From assembly GCF_963677575.1 (NCBI RefSeq), contig NZ_OY782038.1:3289501-3353500 (forward strand): DNA of 64,000 bases. The letters are read 5' to 3'. Both the position numbers and the translations under genes were made by a program. The stretch's first letter is position 1. Every line of letters begins with the position of its first letter. Origin of the DNA: an uncultured Draconibacterium sp. GTDB lineage: Bacteria > Bacteroidota > Bacteroidia > Bacteroidales > Prolixibacteraceae. Below, one piece after another: positions 56,505 through 64,000 of this stretch. Below the pieces are notes generated by a model, which worked only from the letters and a program-made list of their open reading frames with translations, did not search any database and was not told the DNA's origin.

Positions 56505-57311
56505 ATGTTTAGTTTAAAAGATAAGGTTGCTATTGTAACCGGAGGAGGCGGAGTTTTGGGAGGAAGTATTGCCCGCAGTTTAATTGAGGCTGGCGTTAAA
56601 GTGGCCATTCTCGATATTCGCGAAGAGAATGTAAATAACCGGGTTGAAGAACTGAAACGATTGGGAGGCGAGGCTGTTGGTTTTATTTCAAGTGTTTTGG
56701 ATATGAGCGAGTTAAGACAAACCCGCGAAACGATTCTGGAAAAATGGGGACAGATTGATATCCTGATAAACGCTGCCGGAGGAAATCTTCCGGGTGCTAC
56801 ATTAACCGAAGAACAGACTGTTTTTGATATGAAAATAGAGGACTTCGAACGCGTTAACGATTTGAATATGAACGGAACCGTTTATCCAAGTCTGGTGTTT
56901 GGCGAGGCGATGGCTAAGCGTGGCGAAGGAAGTATCATTACTATTTCGTCGATGGCAACTTACTCGGCCATTACAAGGGTTTTGGGCTATTCAACAGCCA
57001 AAACTGCCATTAACATTTTTACGCAATGGATGGCCATGGAAATGGCTACCAAGTTCAGCGAAAAGGTGCGGGTGAATTCTATTGCTCCGGGCTTTTTTAT
57101 TGGCGACCAAAACAGAAATGTATTGATCAACCCGGACGGGTCTTATACCGAGCGCAGTAAAAAAGTACTGGCCCGTACACCAATGGGGCGCTTTGGTGAT
57201 ATTAAGGAGTTGAACGGTGCCGTGCAGTTTTTGTGCTCCGATGCGGCATCATTCATAACAGGTGTAATTCTTCCTGTTGATGGTGGTTTCAGCTCGTTTA
57301 GCGGTGTGTAA
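56505..57311 (+). CDS. SDR-family D-mannonate/fructuronate oxidoreductase
   Basis: A 268-residue short-chain dehydrogenase with the cofactor motif TGGGGVLGGSIA and the catalytic Ser with YSTAK (Tyr-x3-Lys). It is 19 nt after the GH43 and just before mannonate dehydratase, so it most likely reduces D-fructuronate to D-mannonate, the job UxuB does with an unrelated fold in E. coli. SDR substrate assignment rests on context and on the close similarity of such uxuA-linked enzymes. Confidence 0.85.
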   Translation: MFSLKDKVAIVTGGGGVLGGSIARSLIEAGVKVAILDIREENVNNRVEELKRLGGEAVGFISSVLDMSELRQTRETILEKWGQIDILINAAGGNLPGATLTEEQTVFDMKIEDFERVNDLNMNGTVYPSLVFGEAMAKRGEGSIITISSMATYSAITRVLGYSTAKTAINIFTQWMAMEMATKFSEKVRVNSIAPGFFIGDQNRNVLINPDGSYTERSKKVLARTPMGRFGDIKELNGAVQFLCSDAASFITGVILPVDGGFSSFSGV

Positions 57312-57421
57312 AATTGAACACGACCAAAATTAATTTGTTTTAGGAATAGATAAAAAGAAAGTGGTGTGCCTGTTTTGGGTATCGCCACTTTGTCATTCAA
57401 AAAGTTGGAAAAAGAAGGAAA

Positions 57422-58639
57422 ATGGCTTTAGAGAAAACGTGGCGTTGGTTTGGCGAGAAAGACCTGGTAACCCTTGATGATTTGCAGCAAATGGGAGTGG
57501 AAGGAGTGGTTACTGCACTGCATCATATTCCGAATGGTGAAGTTTGGCCTGTTGACGAGATTCTGAAGGTAAAAACAGCTATCGAAAAACGAGGTATGCG
57601 CTGGAGTGTAGTGGAGAGTCTTCCTGTTTCGGAGGGGATAAAAATCTGTTCGAACGATCGTGGGCGTTTAATTGCCAATTACCAACAATCAGTGCGAAAC
57701 CTTGGCGAATGCGGAATCGACACCATTTGCTACAATTTTATGCCGGTCCTGGATTGGGCACGAACTGATTTGCATTTCAAGCTAAAAAACGGTGGGGAGT
57801 CAATGTACTTTGATTTTCCCACTTTTGTGGCTTTTGATGTTTTTATACTAAAACGTCCGGGAGCTGAAGCTGATTATCCGGCAGAAATTGTTGAAAAAGC
57901 CAAAACGGTTTTTGAGAAAATGACGGAAAAGGAGGCCGAAGAGCTGGCCTACAATATTATTGTGGTTACGCAGGGTTTTATCGATGGTGTGATTGATGGT
58001 TCGGTTTCCGATCCGAAAAGCCTTTTCCTGGAATTTATCGACCGTTACAAAAGCATTGGAAAAACACAGTTGCGCAACAACTTAAAAGCTTTTCTCGACG
58101 ATGTAATTCCTGTAGCCGAAGAAGCCGGGGTGAAACTGGCGATTCACCCCGATGATCCGCCGTTTCCGGTATTGGGATTGCCACGAATTATAGGCCAGTT
58201 GGAGGATTACGAGTGGCTTTTTAAAGCCAATACTTCGCCAAACAACGGCGTAACTTTTTGCGCCGGATCGCTGTCGGCCCGAAAAGAAAACGATTTGCTG
58301 GAAGTGATTGAAAAAACCCGCGACCGCATTCATTTTGTGCATTTGAGAAATACCTTGCTGCTTGAAGATGGCAGTTTTTATGAATCGGGGCATTTAACCG
58401 GATCGCAGGATATGATGAAAATAATGTTTGCCCTGATAAAAGAGCAGAAACGCAGAATACAATCGGGCAGAACCGATGTTAAAATGCCAGTGAGGCCCGA
58501 TCATGGAATAAGAATAATGGATGATTACGAACACGACTATAATCCGGGATATCCGCTGATTGGGCGATTAAAAGGTCTTGCCGAGCTGGATGGATTGATG
58601 CACGGCATTGAATTTATGCTGGCGGAAGGGGAACGGTAA
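57422..58639 (+). CDS. uxuA: Mannonate dehydratase UxuA
   Basis: A 405-residue metal-dependent dehydratase converting D-mannonate to 2-keto-3-deoxygluconate. It starts LEKTWRWFGEKDLVTLDDLQQMGVEGVVTALHHIPNGEVW and carries the metal-binding region with LAIHPDDPPFPVLG, CAGSLS and VHLRN, and MPVRPDHGIRIMDD. This is the uronate step that follows GH67/GH115 action. The upstream isomerase (UxaC) and downstream kinase and aldolase are absent from the window. Confidence 0.96.
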   Translation: MALEKTWRWFGEKDLVTLDDLQQMGVEGVVTALHHIPNGEVWPVDEILKVKTAIEKRGMRWSVVESLPVSEGIKICSNDRGRLIANYQQSVRNLGECGIDTICYNFMPVLDWARTDLHFKLKNGGESMYFDFPTFVAFDVFILKRPGAEADYPAEIVEKAKTVFEKMTEKEAEELAYNIIVVTQGFIDGVIDGSVSDPKSLFLEFIDRYKSIGKTQLRNNLKAFLDDVIPVAEEAGVKLAIHPDDPPFPVLGLPRIIGQLEDYEWLFKANTSPNNGVTFCAGSLSARKENDLLEVIEKTRDRIHFVHLRNTLLLEDGSFYESGHLTGSQDMMKIMFALIKEQKRRIQSGRTDVKMPVRPDHGIRIMDDYEHDYNPGYPLIGRLKGLAELDGLMHGIEFMLAEGER

Positions 58640-58742
58640 TTTGCCCTGGTCGTCTTGTTTTATTTTCTAGTTAATGGTTAAAAAACCTGTAATTCCATTG
58701 CAGCTACTTTCGTTTCTATAAACTTTTATTTTATAGGATTTT

Positions 58743-58827
58743 GACTTGAGTACAGAGATTTGAGTATTGAGAAGCTTATTCGTGTCTATTTTCTTCTCTC
58801 ACTACTCATTACTTTCTACTCATATCC
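58743..58827. repeat. Imperfect inverted repeat in a 451-bp gene-free gap
   Basis: GAGTACAGAGATTTGAGTA (58749-58767) and the following TTGAG pair imperfectly with the CTCACTACTCATTACTTTCTACTC region (58798-58821). The arms contain several TGAGTA/TACTCA units. It may be the transcript end of uxuA or an intergenic repeat. The rest of 58640-59090 holds no recognised gene or RNA; it is AT-rich. Confidence 0.45.
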
Positions 58828-59090
58828 TATGCTTTGTTCATTTTGAATTTCATTCATTCTTAAACCTATGTACTTTCAGTGTTTAGTGGTTTAGTTCACT
58901 TGTCAAATTATAACCTGTTGTACTTGATCTGAATACAAAAATTTCCAAACAAGTTAGCGAGTCGTTTCTCGTAATAGTGTAAAAATTAATTATTTAGTTA
59001 TCAGCTTCTTCTTTCCTTAATTTAAAGGTAATTTTTTAAAATTCCGATTAAAGATGTTATTTTGTAGGCCAAAGCTTAGAAGATTAAACA

Positions 59091-59663
59091 ATGACATTTT
59101 CGGACAGAGAAATATTCGAAAAAATAAAAAATGGGGATGATGCGGCATTCAGTCAGCTGTTTGACGAAACCTATCCTTCGCTTTGTTTTTTTGTAAATAA
59201 GTATCTTTCCGACTTGGACAAATCAAGATCACTGGTTCAGGAATTTTTTGTCGACCTCTGGATCAATCATTCCAAAATAAATGTTCCGCACACTCCAAAA
59301 TCGTACCTTTTCAATTCGGTTAAGAACAAAACAATCGATTTTCTGCGAAAAGAAAAACGAATTGGCATGGTTGGCGAACCTAATGAAAACCAGGAGTCAA
59401 CGCCGTTTCGCGATTTGGTTGAAGAAGCCGAATTAGATAACAGGATCAACCAATCGATTCAGGATTTGCCAAAAAAGTGTCGCGAGATATTCGTCCTTTG
59501 TCGTTTCGAGGGATTAAAATATGCCGAAATTGCCCAAAAACTCGACATCTCCGTTAAAACGGTTGAAATGCAAATGGGAATTGCATTAAAAAAATTACGT
59601 AAAAATCTTTCTGATTACCAGATGTTTAATCTTCTGGTGTTTGTTTTTTCAAAAAAAAATTAA
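59091..59663 (+). CDS. ECF-type RNA polymerase sigma factor
   Basis: A 190-residue extracytoplasmic-function sigma factor with region 2 (FVNKYLSDLDKSRSLVQEFFVDLWINH, about 30-65) and region 4 (LPKKCREIFVLCRFEGLKYAEIAQKLDISVKTVEMQM, about 125-175). No region 3 is present. It is followed after 61 nt by a FecR-type anti-sigma factor and then an STN-bearing SusC, the usual triad that switches on a glycan or siderophore transporter upon ligand binding. Confidence 0.93.
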   Translation: MTFSDREIFEKIKNGDDAAFSQLFDETYPSLCFFVNKYLSDLDKSRSLVQEFFVDLWINHSKINVPHTPKSYLFNSVKNKTIDFLRKEKRIGMVGEPNENQESTPFRDLVEEAELDNRINQSIQDLPKKCREIFVLCRFEGLKYAEIAQKLDISVKTVEMQMGIALKKLRKNLSDYQMFNLLVFVFSKKN

Positions 59664-59724
59664 ATCTGTTTACAGGGTGAGATCAAAAAATTTCGTCTTG
59701 TAGATAATTAAACTAAAAAATTAA

Positions 59725-60753
59725 GTGAACGAGCTAAGTCATAACTTGGATGTAGATGGCCTTTCGGCTAAATTTCTTTCTGGCAACATGTCATCGGAAG
59801 AACAGAAAGAATTTCAAACCTGGCTGGATAATTCTGAGGAAAACAAAGAGGCTTTTCTGAAAAACAAAAAAGTTTGGGAGCAAACTCAGCACCAACTTGT
59901 TTCGGAAAAAATTGCGGAGGACAAAGTAAATGTACTTCGCAAACTTCATGCGCACCAAACCAGAATTCTATCTCGTTCGCGTCGTCAACTACTCATTTAC
60001 AAACTTGCGGCTGTTATGGCAATTCCGCTAACCTTTGCCATCAGTTGGTATTTCTTAAATACCGGCAGTGTAGAACAACCGCAATTAACACAAACAATTT
60101 GCGAAGTAACTGCGCCCAAGGGGCATGTTGCAAAATGTATCCTTCCCGATGGGTCGGAAATTTGGGTGAACACAGGTTCGTCCGTTACCTACGATGCCAG
60201 TTCTTTTAGTGGCAACGTTCGTGAGGTGGAATTAACCGGTGAAGCCTATTTCGAGGTGGCAAAAAATGTGGAAAAACCGTTTACTGTTAAAACGGCAATG
60301 GCTAACATTCTTGTTACCGGAACATCGTTTAATGTAAAAGCCTATTCTGGCAGCGATGTTTTTGAGACTATTTTAGCCGAAGGTGGTATTGATATGAAAC
60401 TAAACAACAGTACCACTAATCAGCAAATCAGTTTGGTACCAGGAGAAAGAGCTGTTTATACAGGCGAAACAAACAAGGTGGCTATCGATACCGTGGAACC
60501 TGAATTTTTTACCTCGTGGAGAAATGGCGAATTGCTATTTAAGGATGCTACACTCAACGATTTGGTTGTTGAATTGGAACGCATTTACGACATCGATTTT
60601 CATATCACAGATGAGAAATTGGGGCAGTTTCGTTTCAGGGGAATGTTTAGCTACAACAACAACCTGATTGAAGCTTTGGAGAAAATTAAAAGAACGGCAC
60701 AGATTGATTATCGCATTGAAAATAAGGAAGTATGGCTGACTAAAACTGAGTGA
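59725..60753 (+). CDS. FecR-family anti-sigma factor
   Basis: A 342-residue inner-membrane anti-sigma factor. A cytoplasmic N-terminal part (about 1-85) precedes one membrane helix (LAAVMAIPLTFAISWYFL), a periplasmic FecR domain (about 125-235, including GSEIWVNTGSSVTYDASSF and REVELTGEAYFEVAK) and a C-terminal DUF4974-type domain ending with VWLTKTE. The gene starts with GTG at 59725. It holds the adjacent sigma factor until the neighbouring receptor signals. Confidence 0.92.
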   Translation: MNELSHNLDVDGLSAKFLSGNMSSEEQKEFQTWLDNSEENKEAFLKNKKVWEQTQHQLVSEKIAEDKVNVLRKLHAHQTRILSRSRRQLLIYKLAAVMAIPLTFAISWYFLNTGSVEQPQLTQTICEVTAPKGHVAKCILPDGSEIWVNTGSSVTYDASSFSGNVREVELTGEAYFEVAKNVEKPFTVKTAMANILVTGTSFNVKAYSGSDVFETILAEGGIDMKLNNSTTNQQISLVPGERAVYTGETNKVAIDTVEPEFFTSWRNGELLFKDATLNDLVVELERIYDIDFHITDEKLGQFRFRGMFSYNNNLIEALEKIKRTAQIDYRIENKEVWLTKTE

Positions 60754-60853
60754 CAAGGTTCACTAAACAAACTAATAAACTTTTAAAACTATAAACTATG
60801 ACTAAAAACATTCGCTTCGGATAGCATTACCGATACGGGGATCGCCGTATAAA

Positions 60854-60887
60854 AAAAGAGGAAATGCTACCAACATATTCCTCTTTT
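60854..60887 (+). terminator. Terminator-like hairpin in the leader of the second SusC
   Basis: AAAAGAGGAA and TTCCTCTTTT form a perfect 10-bp stem with a 14-nt loop, 58 nt before the SusC start. A short potential reading frame MTKNIRFG (60797-60823) precedes it. This could end the fecR transcript or attenuate the transporter gene. Confidence 0.65.
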
Positions 60888-60945
60888 GATAAATCTCATT
60901 AGCGTGGAGCTAAATTAATTTATTAACTAATAATCTTTTAAATTT

Positions 60946-63900
60946 ATGAAAAAAAAACCAGAAGCATTGGGGAAACTGTACCCTTTTGCTAAAAAAATGA
61001 TGTTAATTATGAGGTTAACAATCTTCCTTGTTTTAGTCTCAGTCTTAGCCAGTACGGCCAGCGTGTATTCGCAAACGACTAAACTCACTGTTAAAGTAAA
61101 AAACAGTAGAATAGCTGAGGTTTTCGATGCGATCGAACAACAAAGCGATTTTTACTTCTTTTATAACCGCGATCTTTTCGACGACAACCAAATTGTATCG
61201 GTTGATATGGAAGGAAAGACCGTGGAAGAAATTTTGAATGAATTATTCGATAGTAAATCAGTAACTTATGAAGTTGTTGACTCTAACATACTAATAAAAA
61301 CTGTTGAAGAAAAAGTAAGAGAAAGTAATACAACTGCTCCGCAGGAAAAACCCGTAAGTGGTAAAATTTCTGATAAATCGGGAGAACCATTGCCAGGTGT
61401 AACAGTAGTGGTTAAAGGAACAACAAACGGTACAATTACCGATTTTGACGGAAATTACACGATAACAAATGTTCCAGCCGGAGCAACACTACAGTATTCT
61501 TTCGTGGGAATGAGAGCCCAGGAAATTGTGGTTGGCGACCAAAGTGTTATTAACATTACAATGGAAGAAGAAACCATTGGTTTGGAAGAGGTTGTAGCTG
61601 TTGGTTATGGTACACAGTCAAAAAGAGTGGTAACCGGTTCAATTCAATCTGTTGATTCTGAAGAGTTATCAGATATGCCTGTTACAACAACTGCACAAAA
61701 GTTGCAGGGAAAACTGTCGGGTGTTCAAATTAGTCAAACCAGCGGTGCTCCTGGTGAAGGAATGAAAGTTCGGGTTCGGGGTCAGGCCTCACTAACTGCA
61801 GGTAGCGATCCTTTGTATGTCGTAGATGGCTTTCCTATTAATGGAGATATTAGTTTTTTAAACCCGAACGAAATCGAAAGTATTTCAGTGTTGAAAGATG
61901 CTTCTTCGGCTGCACTTTATGGATCGAGAGCTGCAAATGGCGTGGTTTTGGTAACTACAAAACACGGAAAACCAGGAAAAACATCTGTTTCACTTGCGGC
62001 TAACTTTGGATTTCAACAAGTACCAGACGAAGGTCGCCCGGATATGATGAATGCAACAGAATTTGCAACCTTTAAAAAAGAGTCGCTGGAAGATTTAGGT
62101 CTGGCTGTTCCTGAAGTGTGGCAAAATCCATCGAAATATGGAGCAGGTACGGATTTTTATGATGAACTATTACGCGTTGCTCCAATGCAAGACTATAGTT
62201 TAAGTTTTAGCGGAAGTGGCGAAAACTCTAGTACTACTGCTGTAATTGGCTATTTGAATCAAGATGGTGTAATCAAAAATTCGGAGTATGTTAGATACTC
62301 GTTGCGGATAAATTCTGATTTTAAAATTGGAGAAAAAGTAAAAACAGGTTTTAGTGTTGCTCCTACATATATTAACCAAAGTGGGCCAAACACAGATGGT
62401 ATTAATTGGGGTGAAGGATTGCTCGCAAATGCTTTATCAACATGGCCAATTTTCGATCCATATGATAATGAAGGAAATATGGTTCCTAACTTTTTTGAGC
62501 CAACTACCGGAACTCGTATGTCTAATCCTCTTTGGGAAGTAGAACAGCGAATTCGTGAAACTAAAACAATGCGTTTATTATCAAGTGCATTTGCACAGTA
62601 CGAGCCTATCTCTGATTTGATTATAAAAACATCAATAAATTATCAATATTCCAATACTAAATTTAACCGTATTACTCCTTCAACTGTTGGGGCAACAACT
62701 CCATCTATGCCAAGTGCAGTAATTCGTAAATCGGGTTATAACACATGGTTAAATGAAAACACTGTAACTTATAAAAAGTCATTTGGCGATCATAATTTCA
62801 ATGTATTGGGTGGTATGACCATTCAGAAATTTATGATGGAAATGGATCAGATAACTTATCAGGGATTTGCTGATGACAGAGTACCAACAATTGCGGCTGC
62901 TCAAGATATTGTAAGAAGTGCACACTGGTTAACAGGGGCAACTACTTATAACGATATTCAGGATTGGAGTATGATGTCGTATTTAGCACGTTTAAATTAT
63001 AATTACAAAAATAGATATTTACTCTCGGTTGCTGTTCGTTCTGATGGTTCATCTCGTTTTGGCGAAGATAACAGGTGGGGTAGTTTCCCATCAGCATCGA
63101 TAGGTTGGATTGCTTCAGATGAAGATTTTATGAGCGATTTTGAAAAATTGTCGTTGTTAAAAATACGTGCTTCCTATGGTGTAGTAGGTAATAATAATAT
63201 TGGTAACTATACACAATATGCTTCTGTAAGTTCTGGGGCTGCTGCAAACAATGCAATTTTTGGAAACTCTCTTTACAGTGGAGCTGTTCAAACTTCGTTG
63301 CCTAATTCTGGTTTAACCTGGGAAAAAACAAAAGAATATGACTTTGGTTTTGATGCCGGTTTCTTTAATAACCGAATCAATGTAACCTACGATTATTACA
63401 ATAGAAGAACTTCAAGTTTATTGTATAGTGTAAGCGTAGCTCAAGAGTCTGGTTTTAGTTCTTTTATGGCAAACATTGGCGAGCTTAAATTCTGGGGACA
63501 TGAATTTATGATTAATACTAAAAACTTAACTGGTCAGTTTGAATGGAATACTTCATTTAATATTTCATTTACAGACAACGAAGTGGTTTCGCTTGCAGGA
63601 GATATCGATCGTATTTACAGTAGTTTATTTGATGCAAATATTACTCAGGTTGGTGAAAAAATTGGTCTCTTATATGGTATGGTTTGGGATGGTGTTTACG
63701 ACGATCAGGAAGAATTTGAGAACAGTCCTAAAGCTGTGGCATCAGAAGTCGGAACAATTAAATATAAAGATATTGGTGGAGGTCCTAATGGAGAGCCAGA
63801 TGGTATTATTACTCATGGTGGAGATAATGATGACCGTACGGTAATTGGTGATCCAACTCCAAAATTTACTTATGGTATTACTAATAATTTCTCGTATAAA

Positions 63901-64000
63901 AATGTCGATTTGTCTATTGTTATGGCAGGAGCATATGGTCACGATCTTATAATTTGGTCAGATCAATCGTTAGCAAACCTTGATGGTAACTATAATCTTT
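60946..64000 (+). CDS. SusC/RagA-family TonB-dependent transducer with STN domain (partial)
   Basis: The frame is open from ATG 60946 to the window end (1018 codons). The N terminus has a long basic leader and signal peptide (LTIFLVLVSVLASTASVYSQ), then an STN domain (about 45-105, LTVKVKNSRIAEVFDAIEQQSDFYFFYN), a CarboxypepD_reg-like domain (GKISDKSGEPLPGVTVVVKG), the linker GLEEVVAVGYGTQSKRVVTG, the plug with VLKDASSAALYGSRAANGVV, and most of the barrel. The STN domain makes it the signalling partner of the upstream FecR/ECF pair. The C terminus and its SusD lie beyond the window. Ligand unknown; the locus differs from the HTCS-run xylan locus. Confidence 0.93.
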   Translation, partial: MKKKPEALGKLYPFAKKMMLIMRLTIFLVLVSVLASTASVYSQTTKLTVKVKNSRIAEVFDAIEQQSDFYFFYNRDLFDDNQIVSVDMEGKTVEEILNELFDSKSVTYEVVDSNILIKTVEEKVRESNTTAPQEKPVSGKISDKSGEPLPGVTVVVKGTTNGTITDFDGNYTITNVPAGATLQYSFVGMRAQEIVVGDQSVINITMEEETIGLEEVVAVGYGTQSKRVVTGSIQSVDSEELSDMPVTTTAQKLQGKLSGVQISQTSGAPGEGMKVRVRGQASLTAGSDPLYVVDGFPINGDISFLNPNEIESISVLKDASSAALYGSRAANGVVLVTTKHGKPGKTSVSLAANFGFQQVPDEGRPDMMNATEFATFKKESLEDLGLAVPEVWQNPSKYGAGTDFYDELLRVAPMQDYSLSFSGSGENSSTTAVIGYLNQDGVIKNSEYVRYSLRINSDFKIGEKVKTGFSVAPTYINQSGPNTDGINWGEGLLANALSTWPIFDPYDNEGNMVPNFFEPTTGTRMSNPLWEVEQRIRETKTMRLLSSAFAQYEPISDLIIKTSINYQYSNTKFNRITPSTVGATTPSMPSAVIRKSGYNTWLNENTVTYKKSFGDHNFNVLGGMTIQKFMMEMDQITYQGFADDRVPTIAAAQDIVRSAHWLTGATTYNDIQDWSMMSYLARLNYNYKNRYLLSVAVRSDGSSRFGEDNRWGSFPSASIGWIASDEDFMSDFEKLSLLKIRASYGVVGNNNIGNYTQYASVSSGAAANNAIFGNSLYSGAVQTSLPNSGLTWEKTKEYDFGFDAGFFNNRINVTYDYYNRRTSSLLYSVSVAQESGFSSFMANIGELKFWGHEFMINTKNLTGQFEWNTSFNISFTDNEVVSLAGDIDRIYSSLFDANITQVGEKIGLLYGMVWDGVYDDQEEFENSPKAVASEVGTIKYKDIGGGPNGEPDGIITHGGDNDDRTVIGDPTPKFTYGITNNFSYKNVDLSIVMAGAYGHDLIIWSDQSLANLDGNYNL

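Noticed and set aside
62354..62542. Short frames inside the terminal SusC (also 63539-63844 and 63742-63942)
   Set aside because: The SusC frame starting at 60946 reads continuously over them with STN, plug and barrel features.

Overview
The window is chromosomal DNA of a Bacteroidota bacterium. The evidence is SusC/SusD pairs, a hybrid two-component regulator, a type IX secretion (T9SS) C-terminal sorting domain, Cys-less short lipoprotein leaders and TAnnTTTG-type promoters. The mix of T9SS, a glucuronoxylan locus and B12 riboswitches suggests a free-living member of the Marinilabiliales/Prolixibacteraceae type; that placement is inference. No rRNA, tRNA or CRISPR array was seen.

1-4.1 kb holds a small thioredoxin-like lipoprotein and a solitary RND efflux permease, followed by a 123-bp inverted-repeat element. 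4.1-12.1 kb, on the minus strand, is an operon for an AspT/YidE-type transporter, a porin, a three-subunit biotin-dependent acyl-CoA carboxylase and a Cys-rich CWC protein. A 1.31-kb IS4-family element sits between the transporter and the porin with an 11-bp target duplication, so a formerly 10-nt junction is now split.

12.2-25.4 kb is a cobalamin-sparing island. Three cobalamin riboswitches, all on the minus strand, precede metE, nrdAB and an nrdD-nrdG-cobO-PAS-queH operon. MetE, class Ia NrdAB, class III NrdDG and QueH are B12-independent counterparts of MetH, NrdJ and QueG. The same operon carries the corrinoid adenosyltransferase and a LOV-like PAS protein that lacks the flavin-adduct cysteine. 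Between metE and nrdAB lie a core-MetE-like methyltransferase and a divergent Lrp/AsnC regulator.

25.5-29.2 kb is a patchwork: a hairpin-rich repeat cluster, an AAA/DUF4143 ATPase behind two identical palindromic sites, a secreted CE1-like esterase, and a frame-broken IS630-family element inserted between the esterase and the rest of the polysaccharide locus.

29.3-58.6 kb is a glucuronoxylan utilisation locus. An HTCS regulator is divergent from GH67, SusC, SusD and a three-module carbohydrate-binding lipoprotein; a strong terminator follows. Then come two GH43 enzymes, a T9SS-exported GH10 xylanase, GH115, an SGNH acetylesterase, an MFS/GPH symporter and a lipoprotein GH10, again followed by a terminator. 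A cytoplasmic GH43, an SDR mannonate/fructuronate oxidoreductase and mannonate dehydratase end the locus. Together they cut xylan, import the oligomers, remove glucuronate and acetyl groups, and feed glucuronate carbon towards 2-keto-3-deoxygluconate. The uronate isomerase, xylose isomerase and xylulokinase are not in the window.

59.1-64.0 kb begins a second glycan-uptake system controlled by a different logic: ECF sigma factor, FecR anti-sigma factor and an STN-containing SusC that runs off the window end.
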